In this document: positions 5,658 through 13,712 of the stretch, piece by piece
Position numbering within the stretch: position 1 is the stretch's first letter
Layout: each line of letters opens with the position of its first letter
Source: SVEL01 sp017381055
Lineage (GTDB): Bacteria > Bacillota > Clostridia > Lachnospirales > Lachnospiraceae
Reading direction: 5' to 3'
Length of the DNA: 21,242 bases
Assembly: GCA_036307185.1 (NCBI GenBank)
Contig: JAXJYC010000045.1
Location: 1-21,242 of the forward strand
Program-made: the position numbers and the translations under genes
Notes under the pieces: generated by a model
Databases searched by the model: none
What the model was told of the DNA's origin: nothing
Seen by the model: the letters and a program-made list of their open reading frames with translations, nothing else

Positions 5658-6182
5658 ATGAAGAAGTTTTTAGTAGTTGTAGATATGCAGAAGGATTTTG
5701 TGGATGGTGCATTAGGAAGCAAGGAGGCAGTTGCTATTGTTCCTAATGTAGTGAAAAAGATTAATGAATTTGATGGAGAGATATTTGTTACATATGATAC
5801 TCATTTTGAAAATTATATGGAGACAAATGAGGGAAAGAATCTTCCGGTTCCACATTGCATAAAGGGAACAGATGGATGGAAGCTTAATGATGAAGTAGCA
5901 GCTGCGTTAAGTGGTAAGGAATACACTGAAGTAGAAAAGATCACTTTTGGTTCTGTAAAGTTACCTGAGCTTGTAAAGGCTGCAGCAGGTGATGAAGAAT
6001 TTACAGTTGAGCTTATTGGCCTTTGTACAGATATATGTGTAGTGTCAAATGCATTAATGCTTAAGGCTAATTTCCCAGAGATGGATATGTTTGTTGACGC
6101 ATCTTGCTGTGCAGGCGTTACTGTTGAGAGTCATGAGGCAGCTCTTACAACTATGAAGATGTGCCAGATAGGAGTGAAGTAA
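5658..6182 (+). CDS. pncA: Nicotinamidase (isochorismatase-like cysteine hydrolase)
   Basis: 174 residues. It hydrolyses nicotinamide to nicotinate and ammonia. The triad is Asp9 (V-V-D-M-Q-K-D-F), Lys94 and Cys127 (C-T-D-I-C-V-V-S). A metal site is visible as Asp47, His49, Glu58 and His66 (Y-D-T-H and V-P-H-C), spaced as in the streptococcal nicotinamidase as I remember it, which favours nicotinamidase over other isochorismatase-fold enzymes. The longer in-frame start at 5598 would overlap the previous gene. The ATG at 5658 has GGGAGG 8 nt before it and gives the usual N-terminus. It lies 13 nt after the fusion gene and 1 nt before the next one. Confidence 0.92.
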   Translation: MKKFLVVVDMQKDFVDGALGSKEAVAIVPNVVKKINEFDGEIFVTYDTHFENYMETNEGKNLPVPHCIKGTDGWKLNDEVAAALSGKEYTEVEKITFGSVKLPELVKAAAGDEEFTVELIGLCTDICVVSNALMLKANFPEMDMFVDASCCAGVTVESHEAALTTMKMCQIGVK

Positions 6183-6183
6183 G

Positions 6184-6987
6184 ATGATTAAGTTAGATGG
6201 AAGGGTGGTTAATCTAGGACATTTCCCAGATGGAACATTATTGATAAAGGAAGATGTGCCAAGAGATTATGAAAGTGAGCGCTCAGCTAAGATTAGTTGG
6301 AAATACGAAAACGATGCAGAGATGGTGGCTCTTATATATTTGACAAAGCATCTAAAAGAGCATGGAGTCGCAAAGATACATTTAGATATGCCTTATATTC
6401 CTAATGCTAGACAGGATAGAGTTAAGTCAGATGAGGATGTATTTACTTTGAAGTATTTTGCAGAAGTGATTAATAGTCTTGGATTTGCATCTGTTACAGT
6501 TCTTGATCCACATTCAGTAGTGAGCGAGGCTCTTATTGATAGAGTAGTGATTAAAACACCAGCAAAGAATATTGAGAAGGTTTTAGAAAAAATTGGTGAA
6601 GAGAATATTTTAATGTTTTATCCTGATGAAGGAGCTATGAAGAGATATTCTAGTATGGCAGATAAGCCTTACGTGTTTGGCATGAAGAAAAGAGACTGGA
6701 CTACAGGTCAGATTAATGGTTTGGATGTAGCTGGAGCTACAGAGCTTATTGATGGTAGTAGAGTTCTTATCGTTGATGATATATGCAGTAGAGGTGGAAC
6801 ATTTTACCATAGTGCGAAGAAGTTAAAGGAGCTTGGGGCAAAGGAGATTTATTTATATATTTCTCATTGTGAAAATACTATTTTAGAGGGCGATGTATTA
6901 ACTTCAGGACTTATAGAGAAAGTTTTTACAACAGATAGTTTACTTACAAGGGAAGATGAAAGGATAGAGGTGATTATAAATGAGTAG
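6184..6987 (+). CDS. Ribose-phosphate pyrophosphokinase-like protein (short PRPP synthetase)
   Basis: 267 residues, shorter than the usual 310-320 of Prs. It would make PRPP from ribose 5-phosphate and ATP. Visible motifs: P-Y-I-P-N-A-R-Q-D-R (70-79, ATP-binding loop), D-P-H (108-110, metal site), K-K-R (168-170, flexible catalytic loop), and the PRPP-binding V-L-I-V-D-D-I-C-S-R-G-G-T (194-206). The N-terminal part is reduced and lacks the standard Prs opening, so allosteric control and hexamer formation may differ. It follows pncA after 1 nt and overlaps the phosphoribosyltransferase gene by 8 nt, which suggests translational coupling and PRPP supply for NAD synthesis. Short Prs-like proteins paired with nadV also occur in phages (from memory). 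Confidence 0.85.
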   Translation: MIKLDGRVVNLGHFPDGTLLIKEDVPRDYESERSAKISWKYENDAEMVALIYLTKHLKEHGVAKIHLDMPYIPNARQDRVKSDEDVFTLKYFAEVINSLGFASVTVLDPHSVVSEALIDRVVIKTPAKNIEKVLEKIGEENILMFYPDEGAMKRYSSMADKPYVFGMKKRDWTTGQINGLDVAGATELIDGSRVLIVDDICSRGGTFYHSAKKLKELGAKEIYLYISHCENTILEGDVLTSGLIEKVFTTDSLLTREDERIEVIINE

Positions 6988-8455
6988 AATTAATCCAATG
7001 TTACTTATTGATTTTTATAAGGCGGTTCACGCTGAAATGTTACCAAAGGAGATTACAAAGTCTGTATCATATTTTACGCCTAGAATGAGTAGGGTGAAGA
7101 TGTGGGATAAGGTTGTTATGTTTGGTCTTCAGGGATTTGTTAAAACATATTTAATTGATTATTTTAATGAGTGTTTCTTTGAAAGATCTCTTGATGAGGT
7201 TATAGGAGAGTATAGACGTATAATGGATGCGGCTCTTGGAAAGAATGCATATAAAATAGAAAAAATTGAGAAGCTTCATAAGCTTGGATATCTTCCTATT
7301 GAGGTATTTTCATTACCTGAAGGAGCTAGAGTACCTATGCAGGTTCCAATGTTTGGTATAACAAATACTCATGAGGATTTTGCATGGTTACCACAGTCAT
7401 TAGAGAGTCTTATTTCAGCAGAGAGTTGGCATCCAATGCTTGCAGCAACTGTTGGTGCTACATATAGAGATATTGTAAATAAATATTATGAGTTGACTTG
7501 TGATGATGATATTACAAAGGCAAAGGCTCTTGGCGCATTTGATTTTAGAGGTGAGGAGTGTACAGAGTCAGCTATAAAGGCTGGAGCAGGTTGGTGTTTA
7601 TCATTCTTAAATACAGCGACAGTGCCAACAATTCCATATTTAGAGCAGTATTATAATTGTGATTGTACAAAGGAACCAGTTGCATTTGGAAGCCCTAGTA
7701 CAGAGCACTCTGTAATGTGTTCGAATTATGCAATAGATGGTGATGAGATTACTCTTTTAAGAAGACTCTTAACAGAGATTTATCCTAATACAAGCTTCTC
7801 AGCAGTACTTGATTCTTATGATTATTGGAATATAATCGAGAATGTATTACCACAGCTTAAGGATGAGATTATGGCTCATAATGGTTGTATGTTAATGCGT
7901 GGTGACTCAGGAGATTGCGTTGAAGTTGTTACAAAGACTGTATTTAAGCTTTGGGATGAGTTTGGTGGCACTGTGAATTCAAAGGGCTATAAGGTATTAG
8001 ATCCACATGTAAAGGCTATTTATGGTGATTCTATTACTATTCAAAGATGTGAGGAAATCTATAATATTTTAATGGAAAATGGATTTGCTTGTTCAAATGT
8101 AGCTCTTGGAGTTGGTTCGTTCTCAATGCAGTGTGTTGAGGAGGAAGGAATTCTTAAGCCATTTACTCGTGATACATTTAGCTCATGTATTAAGGCTACA
8201 TATTGTGAAATAGCAGGAACACCTTATCCTATATTTAAGAATCCTAAGGATGGTGGTTTTAAGAAGTCACAGAAGGGCTGTTGTGTAGTAAAATTAGATG
8301 AGAATGGTAACTATACATATAAAGATGAATTTACATGGGCAGAGGCTGTAAATGATGCAGATAATAAGCTTGAAACTATATTTAAGGATGGCAAGATGGT
8401 TAAGGAGCAAAGTCTTGCAGAAATTAGAAATATTCTTCATGGAGGTAGATTTTAA
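6980..8455 (+). CDS. NAMPT-fold nicotinamide/nicotinate phosphoribosyltransferase
   Basis: 491 residues, the same length as human NAMPT and alignable to it by eye, so it belongs to the NadV/NAMPT group and not to ordinary PncB. Conserved points: D11-F-Y13-K, P-E-G (113-115), D188-F-R190-G, E242-H243-S244 (catalytic His, human His247), R307-G-D309-S-G (PRPP site), N-S-K-G-Y-K (333-338), and G-D (349-350). The segment F-L-N-T-A213-T-V aligns with human F-K-G-T-D219-T-V, so the Asp that contacts the nicotinamide amide is Ala here. Beside nicotinamidase and NAD synthetase, a nicotinate substrate is likely; this is inference. It overlaps the genes on both sides (8 nt and 1 nt). Confidence 0.88.
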   Translation: MSRINPMLLIDFYKAVHAEMLPKEITKSVSYFTPRMSRVKMWDKVVMFGLQGFVKTYLIDYFNECFFERSLDEVIGEYRRIMDAALGKNAYKIEKIEKLHKLGYLPIEVFSLPEGARVPMQVPMFGITNTHEDFAWLPQSLESLISAESWHPMLAATVGATYRDIVNKYYELTCDDDITKAKALGAFDFRGEECTESAIKAGAGWCLSFLNTATVPTIPYLEQYYNCDCTKEPVAFGSPSTEHSVMCSNYAIDGDEITLLRRLLTEIYPNTSFSAVLDSYDYWNIIENVLPQLKDEIMAHNGCMLMRGDSGDCVEVVTKTVFKLWDEFGGTVNSKGYKVLDPHVKAIYGDSITIQRCEEIYNILMENGFACSNVALGVGSFSMQCVEEEGILKPFTRDTFSSCIKATYCEIAGTPYPIFKNPKDGGFKKSQKGCCVVKLDENGNYTYKDEFTWAEAVNDADNKLETIFKDGKMVKEQSLAEIRNILHGGRF

Positions 8456-9180
8456 TGTTTGATGCAGTAAAAGTTAAAGACGAATGTGTACAATGGATTA
8501 GAGACTTTTTTAAGGAAAACGGACCAGATTGTAATGCCGTTTTAGGTATTTCTGGTGGTAAGGATAGCTCTATTGCAGCAGCTTTATGTGTAGAGGCGTT
8601 GGGAAAAGATAGAGTAATCGGTGTGCTTATGCCTTGTGGTGAACAGCATGATATTGATATGGCTTATATGCTTGTAAATCATTTAGATATTAAGCATTAC
8701 GTAGTAAATATTAAGGATGCATTAGAGGGGCTTAAGGGAAGTATGCCACTTGAGTTGTCTACTCAGAGTATTACTAATATGCCACCTAGAATTCGTATGA
8801 CTACTCTTTATGCGGTATCACAGAGCTGCAATGGCCGTGTGGTTAATACATGTAATCTCTCAGAGGATTGGGTAGGTTATTCTACAAGATATGGTGATGC
8901 AGCAGGTGATTTTAGCCCACTTTGTAATCTTACAGTTCAGGAAGTAAAGGAAATCGGTAGACTTGTTAATCTTCCAGATGTTCTTGTAGATAAAGTACCA
9001 ATTGATGGCTTATGTGGTAAGACTGATGAGGATAATCTTGGTTTCACATATGCAGAGCTTGATAGATATATAAGAACTGGTGAAATAGAAGATATGGCAA
9101 AGAAGGAGCGTATTGATACACTTCATAAGAGAAATTTATTTAAGCTTCAGTTGATGCCAAGCTTTAAACCAAATATGTAA
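8455..9180 (+). CDS. nadE: NH3-dependent NAD synthetase
   Basis: 241 residues, the ammonia-dependent form without a glutaminase domain. It converts deamido-NAD to NAD with ATP. The PP-loop S-G-G-K-D-S-S is at residues 33-39. Further landmarks are P-P-R-I-R-M-T-T-L-Y-A, N-T-C-N-L-S-E and the Y-G-D-A-A-G-D-F-S-P-L region, and near the C-terminus H-K-R-N. The ATG overlaps the TAA of the previous gene by one base and GGAGG lies at 8441-8445, indicating coupled translation. It is the last gene of the operon and catalyses the last step of the deamidated salvage route. Confidence 0.96.
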   Translation: MFDAVKVKDECVQWIRDFFKENGPDCNAVLGISGGKDSSIAAALCVEALGKDRVIGVLMPCGEQHDIDMAYMLVNHLDIKHYVVNIKDALEGLKGSMPLELSTQSITNMPPRIRMTTLYAVSQSCNGRVVNTCNLSEDWVGYSTRYGDAAGDFSPLCNLTVQEVKEIGRLVNLPDVLVDKVPIDGLCGKTDEDNLGFTYAELDRYIRTGEIEDMAKKERIDTLHKRNLFKLQLMPSFKPNM

Positions 9181-9246
9181 TTTATTTTTAAGCAAAGTAA
9201 TATAGTTAATAAAATGAATAAGTTGCAGTAATCAAATTTAAAATAT

Positions 9247-9279
9247 AAACCCCTAGAATTCAATGATTCTAGGGGTTTT
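9247..9279. terminator. Bidirectional terminator between nadE and the amylase gene
   Basis: AACCCCTAGAAT (9248-9259) pairs perfectly with ATTCTAGGGGTT (9266-9277) across a 6-nt loop. T-rich tracts follow on both strands (TTTT on plus, TTTATATTT on minus). It serves the NAD operon and the convergent amylase gene. Confidence 0.92.
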
Positions 9280-9288
9280 GTAGCTAAA

Positions 9289-11346
9289 TTATTCTACTGT
9301 ATAAACTTTATTTGCAATAACTGCTGCACCTGGTTCCATAGCGCCATTTGACTGATTAGAACCATCTGTAAAGATAACAAGTGGATTTGTCCAATCCTCT
9401 GTAAATGTATAGCAGTATGTACCATCTGCTTCAATAGTCATTTCAACTCCAGGCCAAGAAGCATTCATCTGAACATCGCTAGATGAAGACTCATCGTATA
9501 CATAAGCGCATACTCTGTCATCCCAATTATCTGGCTTTTCAAAGTAAATCTTTGTGCCTGATGTGATAGGGTCCTGCTTTTTAAAGATGTATGATATACA
9601 TGTCTTATTGCCTGCTTCATTTTCTCCGCGAAGTGTAAGTGTTAACATCTCTGAGAAACCAAGGCTTTCTCCAATTGTTATTTTATCACCATTCTTGAAC
9701 TCTACTTCCTCACCACCGTCGATAGAGTAAGTAGCCTTTGTAGCGTTTTCTGCAACTAATGTAACTTCTGTAGAGTCACCGATGAAGTTACCTTCTGTAC
9801 TATCATCAACCTTTACTGTTGCAGGTGTTGTTAAGTCAATATAACCCTCGTTGTAAAGGATAATAACCTGCTGGCCATTAATCTCACCAGTAATCTTGCC
9901 ATTAGCTACTGTGTAGCTTTCGCCGCCTACACGATCAACATATGTACCATTTTCAAGGTTTGTGTTTACGTTGATTTCATACTTGCTTGTTGAATTATTG
10001 TAAATATAAAGTCCCTTTGTTCCACGCTCAATGAAAAGAATTGAGTCTGAATCTTCTGGGTTAAATATGTTTTCTTTTAAACCAACCATTGCATTTCTAA
10101 ATCTGTTAGATGCAACTACGATAGGGTCTTTGTAAAGGTTGTCGCCTGCCATACCGATTTTGTTAAATGTACCCCACATATTATCAGTAGTAGCACCATA
10201 TGGTCTAGCAAAGAAAAGTGGTGTACCAATTTCGCGAGCAGCAAGAACTGACCATGCACGAGCAACCTTATTGTTATCAAGTGATTCGTATGTCTTATCA
10301 TCGCCAGTGTAGTTATCATGAGATTCTACCCATGTAACAACATTAGGAGTAGCATCGCCGATACGTAAATTTGTAACAGTTTGTGCTAAAAGTGTTTTTG
10401 TATTAAATGAACCGCGTAAGAACTGTGCATATGAGCTAGCTGTTGTAGCACCGATTACATCAATGTAGTCAGCAAGTCTCTCTCCACCATCCTGGAGACA
10501 TTCGCCGTACATAAAAAGCTTATCTGCATTTGTAACTTCAGTTGTAACTCTTTCCCAGAAGTTGTTTGGTAGAGATGGATCATCCTGTGGATCGTCGCTT
10601 AAGCCGATGTGCTTTGCTGTATCGTATCTAAATCCATCAGCACCGCAAGCAATTACATCATTAAGGTATTCAATGTAGTAGTTCTGGAAGTCAGGGTTTT
10701 CAGTATTTACATCGTATAAACCACCAACAGCCTGAAGAGTACATTCTGTACGATCATTGTAATTAGCGATGGCTACCATACCGTTTGAGTGATAAAGCTT
10801 ATCAAGACCACCAACAGCGTTGATTAAATCTTCGCTTATAGCTTCTGTAACTTTAGTTGTATGGTTAGGAGCTACGTCAACAAGTACCTTTATTCCGTAT
10901 TTATGTGCAGTATCACACATTTCCTTAAATTCTTCCTTTGTACCTAACTGGTAGTTACCTATTTTCCAATCAGTTGGCTGGTAATGATAATACCATTTTC
11001 CAGAGCCAAATAATTCCATACCAGCATCACCGCCGTCGTAGCACGCGTTTACTGGTGAAGTCTGGATTGTTGAATATCCAGCCATAGCTATATCTTCCAT
11101 AGATTCTGTAATAGTCTTAAATGACCATGCAAAACAGTGGAGTATTGTTCCGTCTTCTGTATTTTCTCTAAGTCCATATGCGTTGTCTGTTGCGTTCGCA
11201 GTTGGATTGTTTGTATTGTTCTGCTCAGTAGATGCAGTAGTACTATTATTGCCGTTTTCTTTTTTTGAGTTATCGCCGCATCCGGCAAAAAGCGATATGG
11301 CCATCATGGCCGACATTGTAAGGGCCACTATTTTCTTCTTTTTCAT
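9289..11346 (-). CDS. Secreted GH13 alpha-amylase lipoprotein with CBM26 starch-binding module
   Basis: 685 residues from the start at 11346; an upstream in-frame ATG at 11379 is rejected because GGAGG (11354-11358) lies 7 nt before the chosen ATG and the signal peptide starts there. Lipoprotein signal L-F-A-G-C with lipidated Cys23, then an Asn/Thr-rich linker. The GH13 barrel shows all four regions: D-V-A-P-N-H (157-162), G-F-R-Y-D-T-A-K-H (238-246, nucleophile Asp242), Y-G-E (acid/base Glu282) and V-E-S-H-D (Asp344). An Ig-like beta domain (about 505-590) and a C-terminal CBM26-like module (about 597-685, with Y-F-E-K-P, W-P-G and an F-T-D-G turn) follow. It would degrade starch outside the cell while anchored to the membrane. 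It is a single gene with its own promoter. Confidence 0.94.
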   Translation of the reverse strand: MKKKKIVALTMSAMMAISLFAGCGDNSKKENGNNSTTASTEQNNTNNPTANATDNAYGLRENTEDGTILHCFAWSFKTITESMEDIAMAGYSTIQTSPVNACYDGGDAGMELFGSGKWYYHYQPTDWKIGNYQLGTKEEFKEMCDTAHKYGIKVLVDVAPNHTTKVTEAISEDLINAVGGLDKLYHSNGMVAIANYNDRTECTLQAVGGLYDVNTENPDFQNYYIEYLNDVIACGADGFRYDTAKHIGLSDDPQDDPSLPNNFWERVTTEVTNADKLFMYGECLQDGGERLADYIDVIGATTASSYAQFLRGSFNTKTLLAQTVTNLRIGDATPNVVTWVESHDNYTGDDKTYESLDNNKVARAWSVLAAREIGTPLFFARPYGATTDNMWGTFNKIGMAGDNLYKDPIVVASNRFRNAMVGLKENIFNPEDSDSILFIERGTKGLYIYNNSTSKYEINVNTNLENGTYVDRVGGESYTVANGKITGEINGQQVIILYNEGYIDLTTPATVKVDDSTEGNFIGDSTEVTLVAENATKATYSIDGGEEVEFKNGDKITIGESLGFSEMLTLTLRGENEAGNKTCISYIFKKQDPITSGTKIYFEKPDNWDDRVCAYVYDESSSSDVQMNASWPGVEMTIEADGTYCYTFTEDWTNPLVIFTDGSNQSNGAMEPGAAVIANKVYTVE

Positions 11347-11364
11347 CCTAAAACCTCCTATATA

Positions 11365-11379
11365 TTGCACTTTGTGCAA
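11365..11379. repeat. Palindrome in the amylase leader, candidate operator
   Basis: TTGCAC-TTT-GTGCAA, a perfect 6-bp inverted repeat with a 3-nt centre. It starts a few bases downstream of the predicted amylase transcription start and ends about 6 nt before the GGAGG on the minus strand. It is well placed for a repressor such as a LacI-type sugar regulator, or could form an RNA hairpin near the ribosome site. Confidence 0.55.
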
Positions 11380-11388
11380 ATTTGTTTG

Positions 11389-11417
11389 ATTATATCATTA
11401 ATAGAGAAAATGAGGAA
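11389..11417 (-). promoter_or_regulatory. Promoter of the amylase gene
   Basis: On the minus strand a perfect -10 TATAAT (11394-11389) is preceded by TGA, an extended -10. The -35 at 17 bp (TTCCTC, 11417-11412) is poor, as is common with extended -10 promoters or those needing activation. The predicted leader is about 36 nt. Confidence 0.65.
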
Positions 11418-11487
11418 TGGGATTTTATAAGATGAATAAAAAGTTATATATATATTGAAATTGTTATATGTAAAAAAAAATATAACA

Positions 11488-11516
11488 TTGTATAAAGTGA
11501 AAAATAATAGTATAAT
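11488..11516 (+). promoter_or_regulatory. Promoter of the C11 peptidase gene
   Basis: Perfect -10 TATAAT (11511-11516), 17-bp spacer, -35 TTGTAT (11488-11493, only TTG matching). Just upstream lies an inverted repeat TGTTATAT / ATATAACA (11462-11469 and 11480-11487, 10-nt gap). The rest of the 221-nt divergent gap is AT-rich with no further structure seen. Confidence 0.6.
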
Positions 11517-11567
11517 ACTAGTTAAGGTTAGTGCGAGAAAACAACAAAAGAGAGGAGATATACTAGT

Positions 11568-13538
11568 ATGAGCACAAATAAAAAGAAAATATGGATTGTA
11601 CTATTATCGTTTTTTGCATTATTTGCAATCTTGGTAACATTGATAGTTATCCTTATTTGTAGAGAAAATGATGCTACAGGATATATAAGCGGTACACAGC
11701 AGCCTTTAGCAGAAGAAATGTCGGGAAATGGTCAAATAGTTGAAGCAAATAAGACCGATATGACCATAATGGTTTATATTATAGGAAGTGATTTGGAAAC
11801 AGATGATGGACTGGCAACAAATGATATTAATAAATTTTTTGCCGCTGATTTAGATGATAATATAAATGTTGTAGTACAGGCTGGCGGTGCTTATAAATGG
11901 AATAATCCTAATATGGAGGCGGGATCGACACATCGATTTTCTCTAGGAGATAACGAATTAAACGATTTTGTTAATATGGGAAAAGTCAATATGGCTTCAC
12001 CGGAGACTTTATCTGATTTTATTAAATTTGCAGGAGCAAATTATCCAGCAGAAAAATTCACATTGGTTTTATGGAATCATGGAGGTGATGTACCATTACA
12101 ATATGGTATTGATCAGATGTTTCCAGGAGAAACACTTACATGTGACGAATTGAAGATGGCATTAGCGGAAGCGGATGTGTATTTTGAAACCGTTGTTTTT
12201 GATGCATGTTTAATGGCTACATTAGAAGCTGCTTTAGCAGTTAAGGATTATGCTGATTATATGGTGGCTGCAGAAAGTGTAATATGGGGAGGATTGACAT
12301 ATGAAACATGGCTTCCTTCTTTAAATAGTAATCCTGATGCTGATCCAGAAACACATTATATTAAAATGATGAAATCATATATGGAATTTCTAGATCAAGT
12401 AGGTAAGGCAGGTTCTATTTCTATGCTAGATTTAGATAAGGTGGACGAAGTCTATGTAGCATATGTAGAATATGTAAAAGAAGTTGGAGAAAACCTTAGA
12501 GACAAGGGGTATGATGAATATTGTAAGCTACGAGATGGTTGCGGTTATTATTCGAATACAGATTCTGTTGATATTGTTACTTTAGCAAGTGCATATATAA
12601 CCGATGGAAGTAAGGATTTAGTCGAAGCTGTAGAAGATGCAGTTATTTATTCGGATAGTGATTATGCATATAGTCACGGATTGGCTACATATTCACCTCA
12701 TCAGAGAATAGACAAGTATACTGAGGGAAGAGATGTCTTAGAACGATTAGATTATGATGATACTATATTAGATTGCTTAGATGTATATTGTAGTATTGCA
12801 TTAAGCTATATGGGACAAGAGGATTTAAACAAATATGCAGGTGAGTGGTTTGATTTAGCAGCAGTACAAGAACATTTTGAAGTGGATGAGCCTGTAGAAC
12901 CTGGAATATATGAGTTAGTAACCTTTGATAAAAATGGACAAATGGTAGCTAGATTTACAGAAGAAGAGCTCCAGCGAATAAGAGCAGTGTATTCTGCATT
13001 ATTCCTTAAGCATACGGATACAAGTTATATAGTGTTAGGACTTGAATCTTATAGTAATTATGATCAAGACGGAGATTTGATAATAGACAAACCTACTTCT
13101 TGGACAACAATAAATGATAATTTTGTTAATTTAAGTTTGTTAGATAGATATGTTGATTATGAGGCTGGAAGATGGGAGGATATATACGGAATTACAGCTA
13201 CTTGTAATGGCGAGAATATTTTGATTATTGTGTATTATACAAGTGAAAATCCTAAAGGAACAATATTGGGATATGTAAATAGCACATCTATAGGAGAGGG
13301 AGAAGGTGCATATATATATACATTTGATGATGATGACGTAATTAATTTAATTCATCCTATTTTGTATACAGATGGAACTACAGAATATGTAAAAATAGTT
13401 CAGGAAGATATACTTGCATCAAATCTTAAGCTAAATTATCAAAATATAGATTATAGTAAAGTTGATATAGTGTCATTTATTAAAGTAGAAGATATATATG
13501 GAAATACATATGAGACGGAACCAAAGTTTTATGAGTAA
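11568..13538 (+). CDS. Membrane-anchored clostripain-family (C11) cysteine peptidase
   Basis: 656 residues. One transmembrane segment near the N-terminus (about 8-31) after a basic start predicts a type II anchor with the catalytic part outside. The C11 domain begins near residue 65 (M-T-I-M-V-Y-I-I-G-S-D-L-E). The catalytic His171 is in L-W-N-H-G-G and the catalytic Cys214 in V-F-D-A-C-L-M-A, both in the family's standard contexts. The C-terminal 200 or so residues are beta-rich and not recognised. C11 peptidases usually cut after Arg or Lys and often self-process; the specificity here is inferred. GAGGAG lies 9 nt before the ATG. The gene is alone, divergent from the amylase, with its own promoter and terminator. 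Confidence 0.9.
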   Translation: MSTNKKKIWIVLLSFFALFAILVTLIVILICRENDATGYISGTQQPLAEEMSGNGQIVEANKTDMTIMVYIIGSDLETDDGLATNDINKFFAADLDDNINVVVQAGGAYKWNNPNMEAGSTHRFSLGDNELNDFVNMGKVNMASPETLSDFIKFAGANYPAEKFTLVLWNHGGDVPLQYGIDQMFPGETLTCDELKMALAEADVYFETVVFDACLMATLEAALAVKDYADYMVAAESVIWGGLTYETWLPSLNSNPDADPETHYIKMMKSYMEFLDQVGKAGSISMLDLDKVDEVYVAYVEYVKEVGENLRDKGYDEYCKLRDGCGYYSNTDSVDIVTLASAYITDGSKDLVEAVEDAVIYSDSDYAYSHGLATYSPHQRIDKYTEGRDVLERLDYDDTILDCLDVYCSIALSYMGQEDLNKYAGEWFDLAAVQEHFEVDEPVEPGIYELVTFDKNGQMVARFTEEELQRIRAVYSALFLKHTDTSYIVLGLESYSNYDQDGDLIIDKPTSWTTINDNFVNLSLLDRYVDYEAGRWEDIYGITATCNGENILIIVYYTSENPKGTILGYVNSTSIGEGEGAYIYTFDDDDVINLIHPILYTDGTTEYVKIVQEDILASNLKLNYQNIDYSKVDIVSFIKVEDIYGNTYETEPKFYE

Positions 13539-13546
13539 ATAATAAG

Positions 13547-13604
13547 ATGCAGCTCGCAATAATTCTTATACAAATTGTAAGAGGGATTTGCGGGCTGTAT
13601 TTTT
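13547..13604 (+). terminator. Terminator after the C11 peptidase gene
   Basis: ATGCAGCTCGCAA (13547-13559) pairs with TTGCGGGCTGTAT (13588-13600) with G-T wobbles, and an inner stem (CTTATA/TGTAAG) fills the loop, followed by T (13600-13604). A long two-part hairpin. The following 108 nt to gdpP is AT-rich, with a possible but weak promoter around 13650-13657 (TATATA/TATAAA). Confidence 0.78.
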
Positions 13605-13712
13605 GTCCTCAGATTTACCTCTTTAATTCTTTTATGTTTTGTGTTATCATATATAAAGCGGTTTTATATCTTTTGACCGGGTAACCGGATAATTGATGAA
13701 GGGAAAGAGGTA

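Noticed and set aside
11347..11379. Longer amylase N-terminus starting at 11379
   Set aside because: It would place 11 residues before the signal peptide and overlap the ribosome site GGAGG that serves the ATG at 11346.
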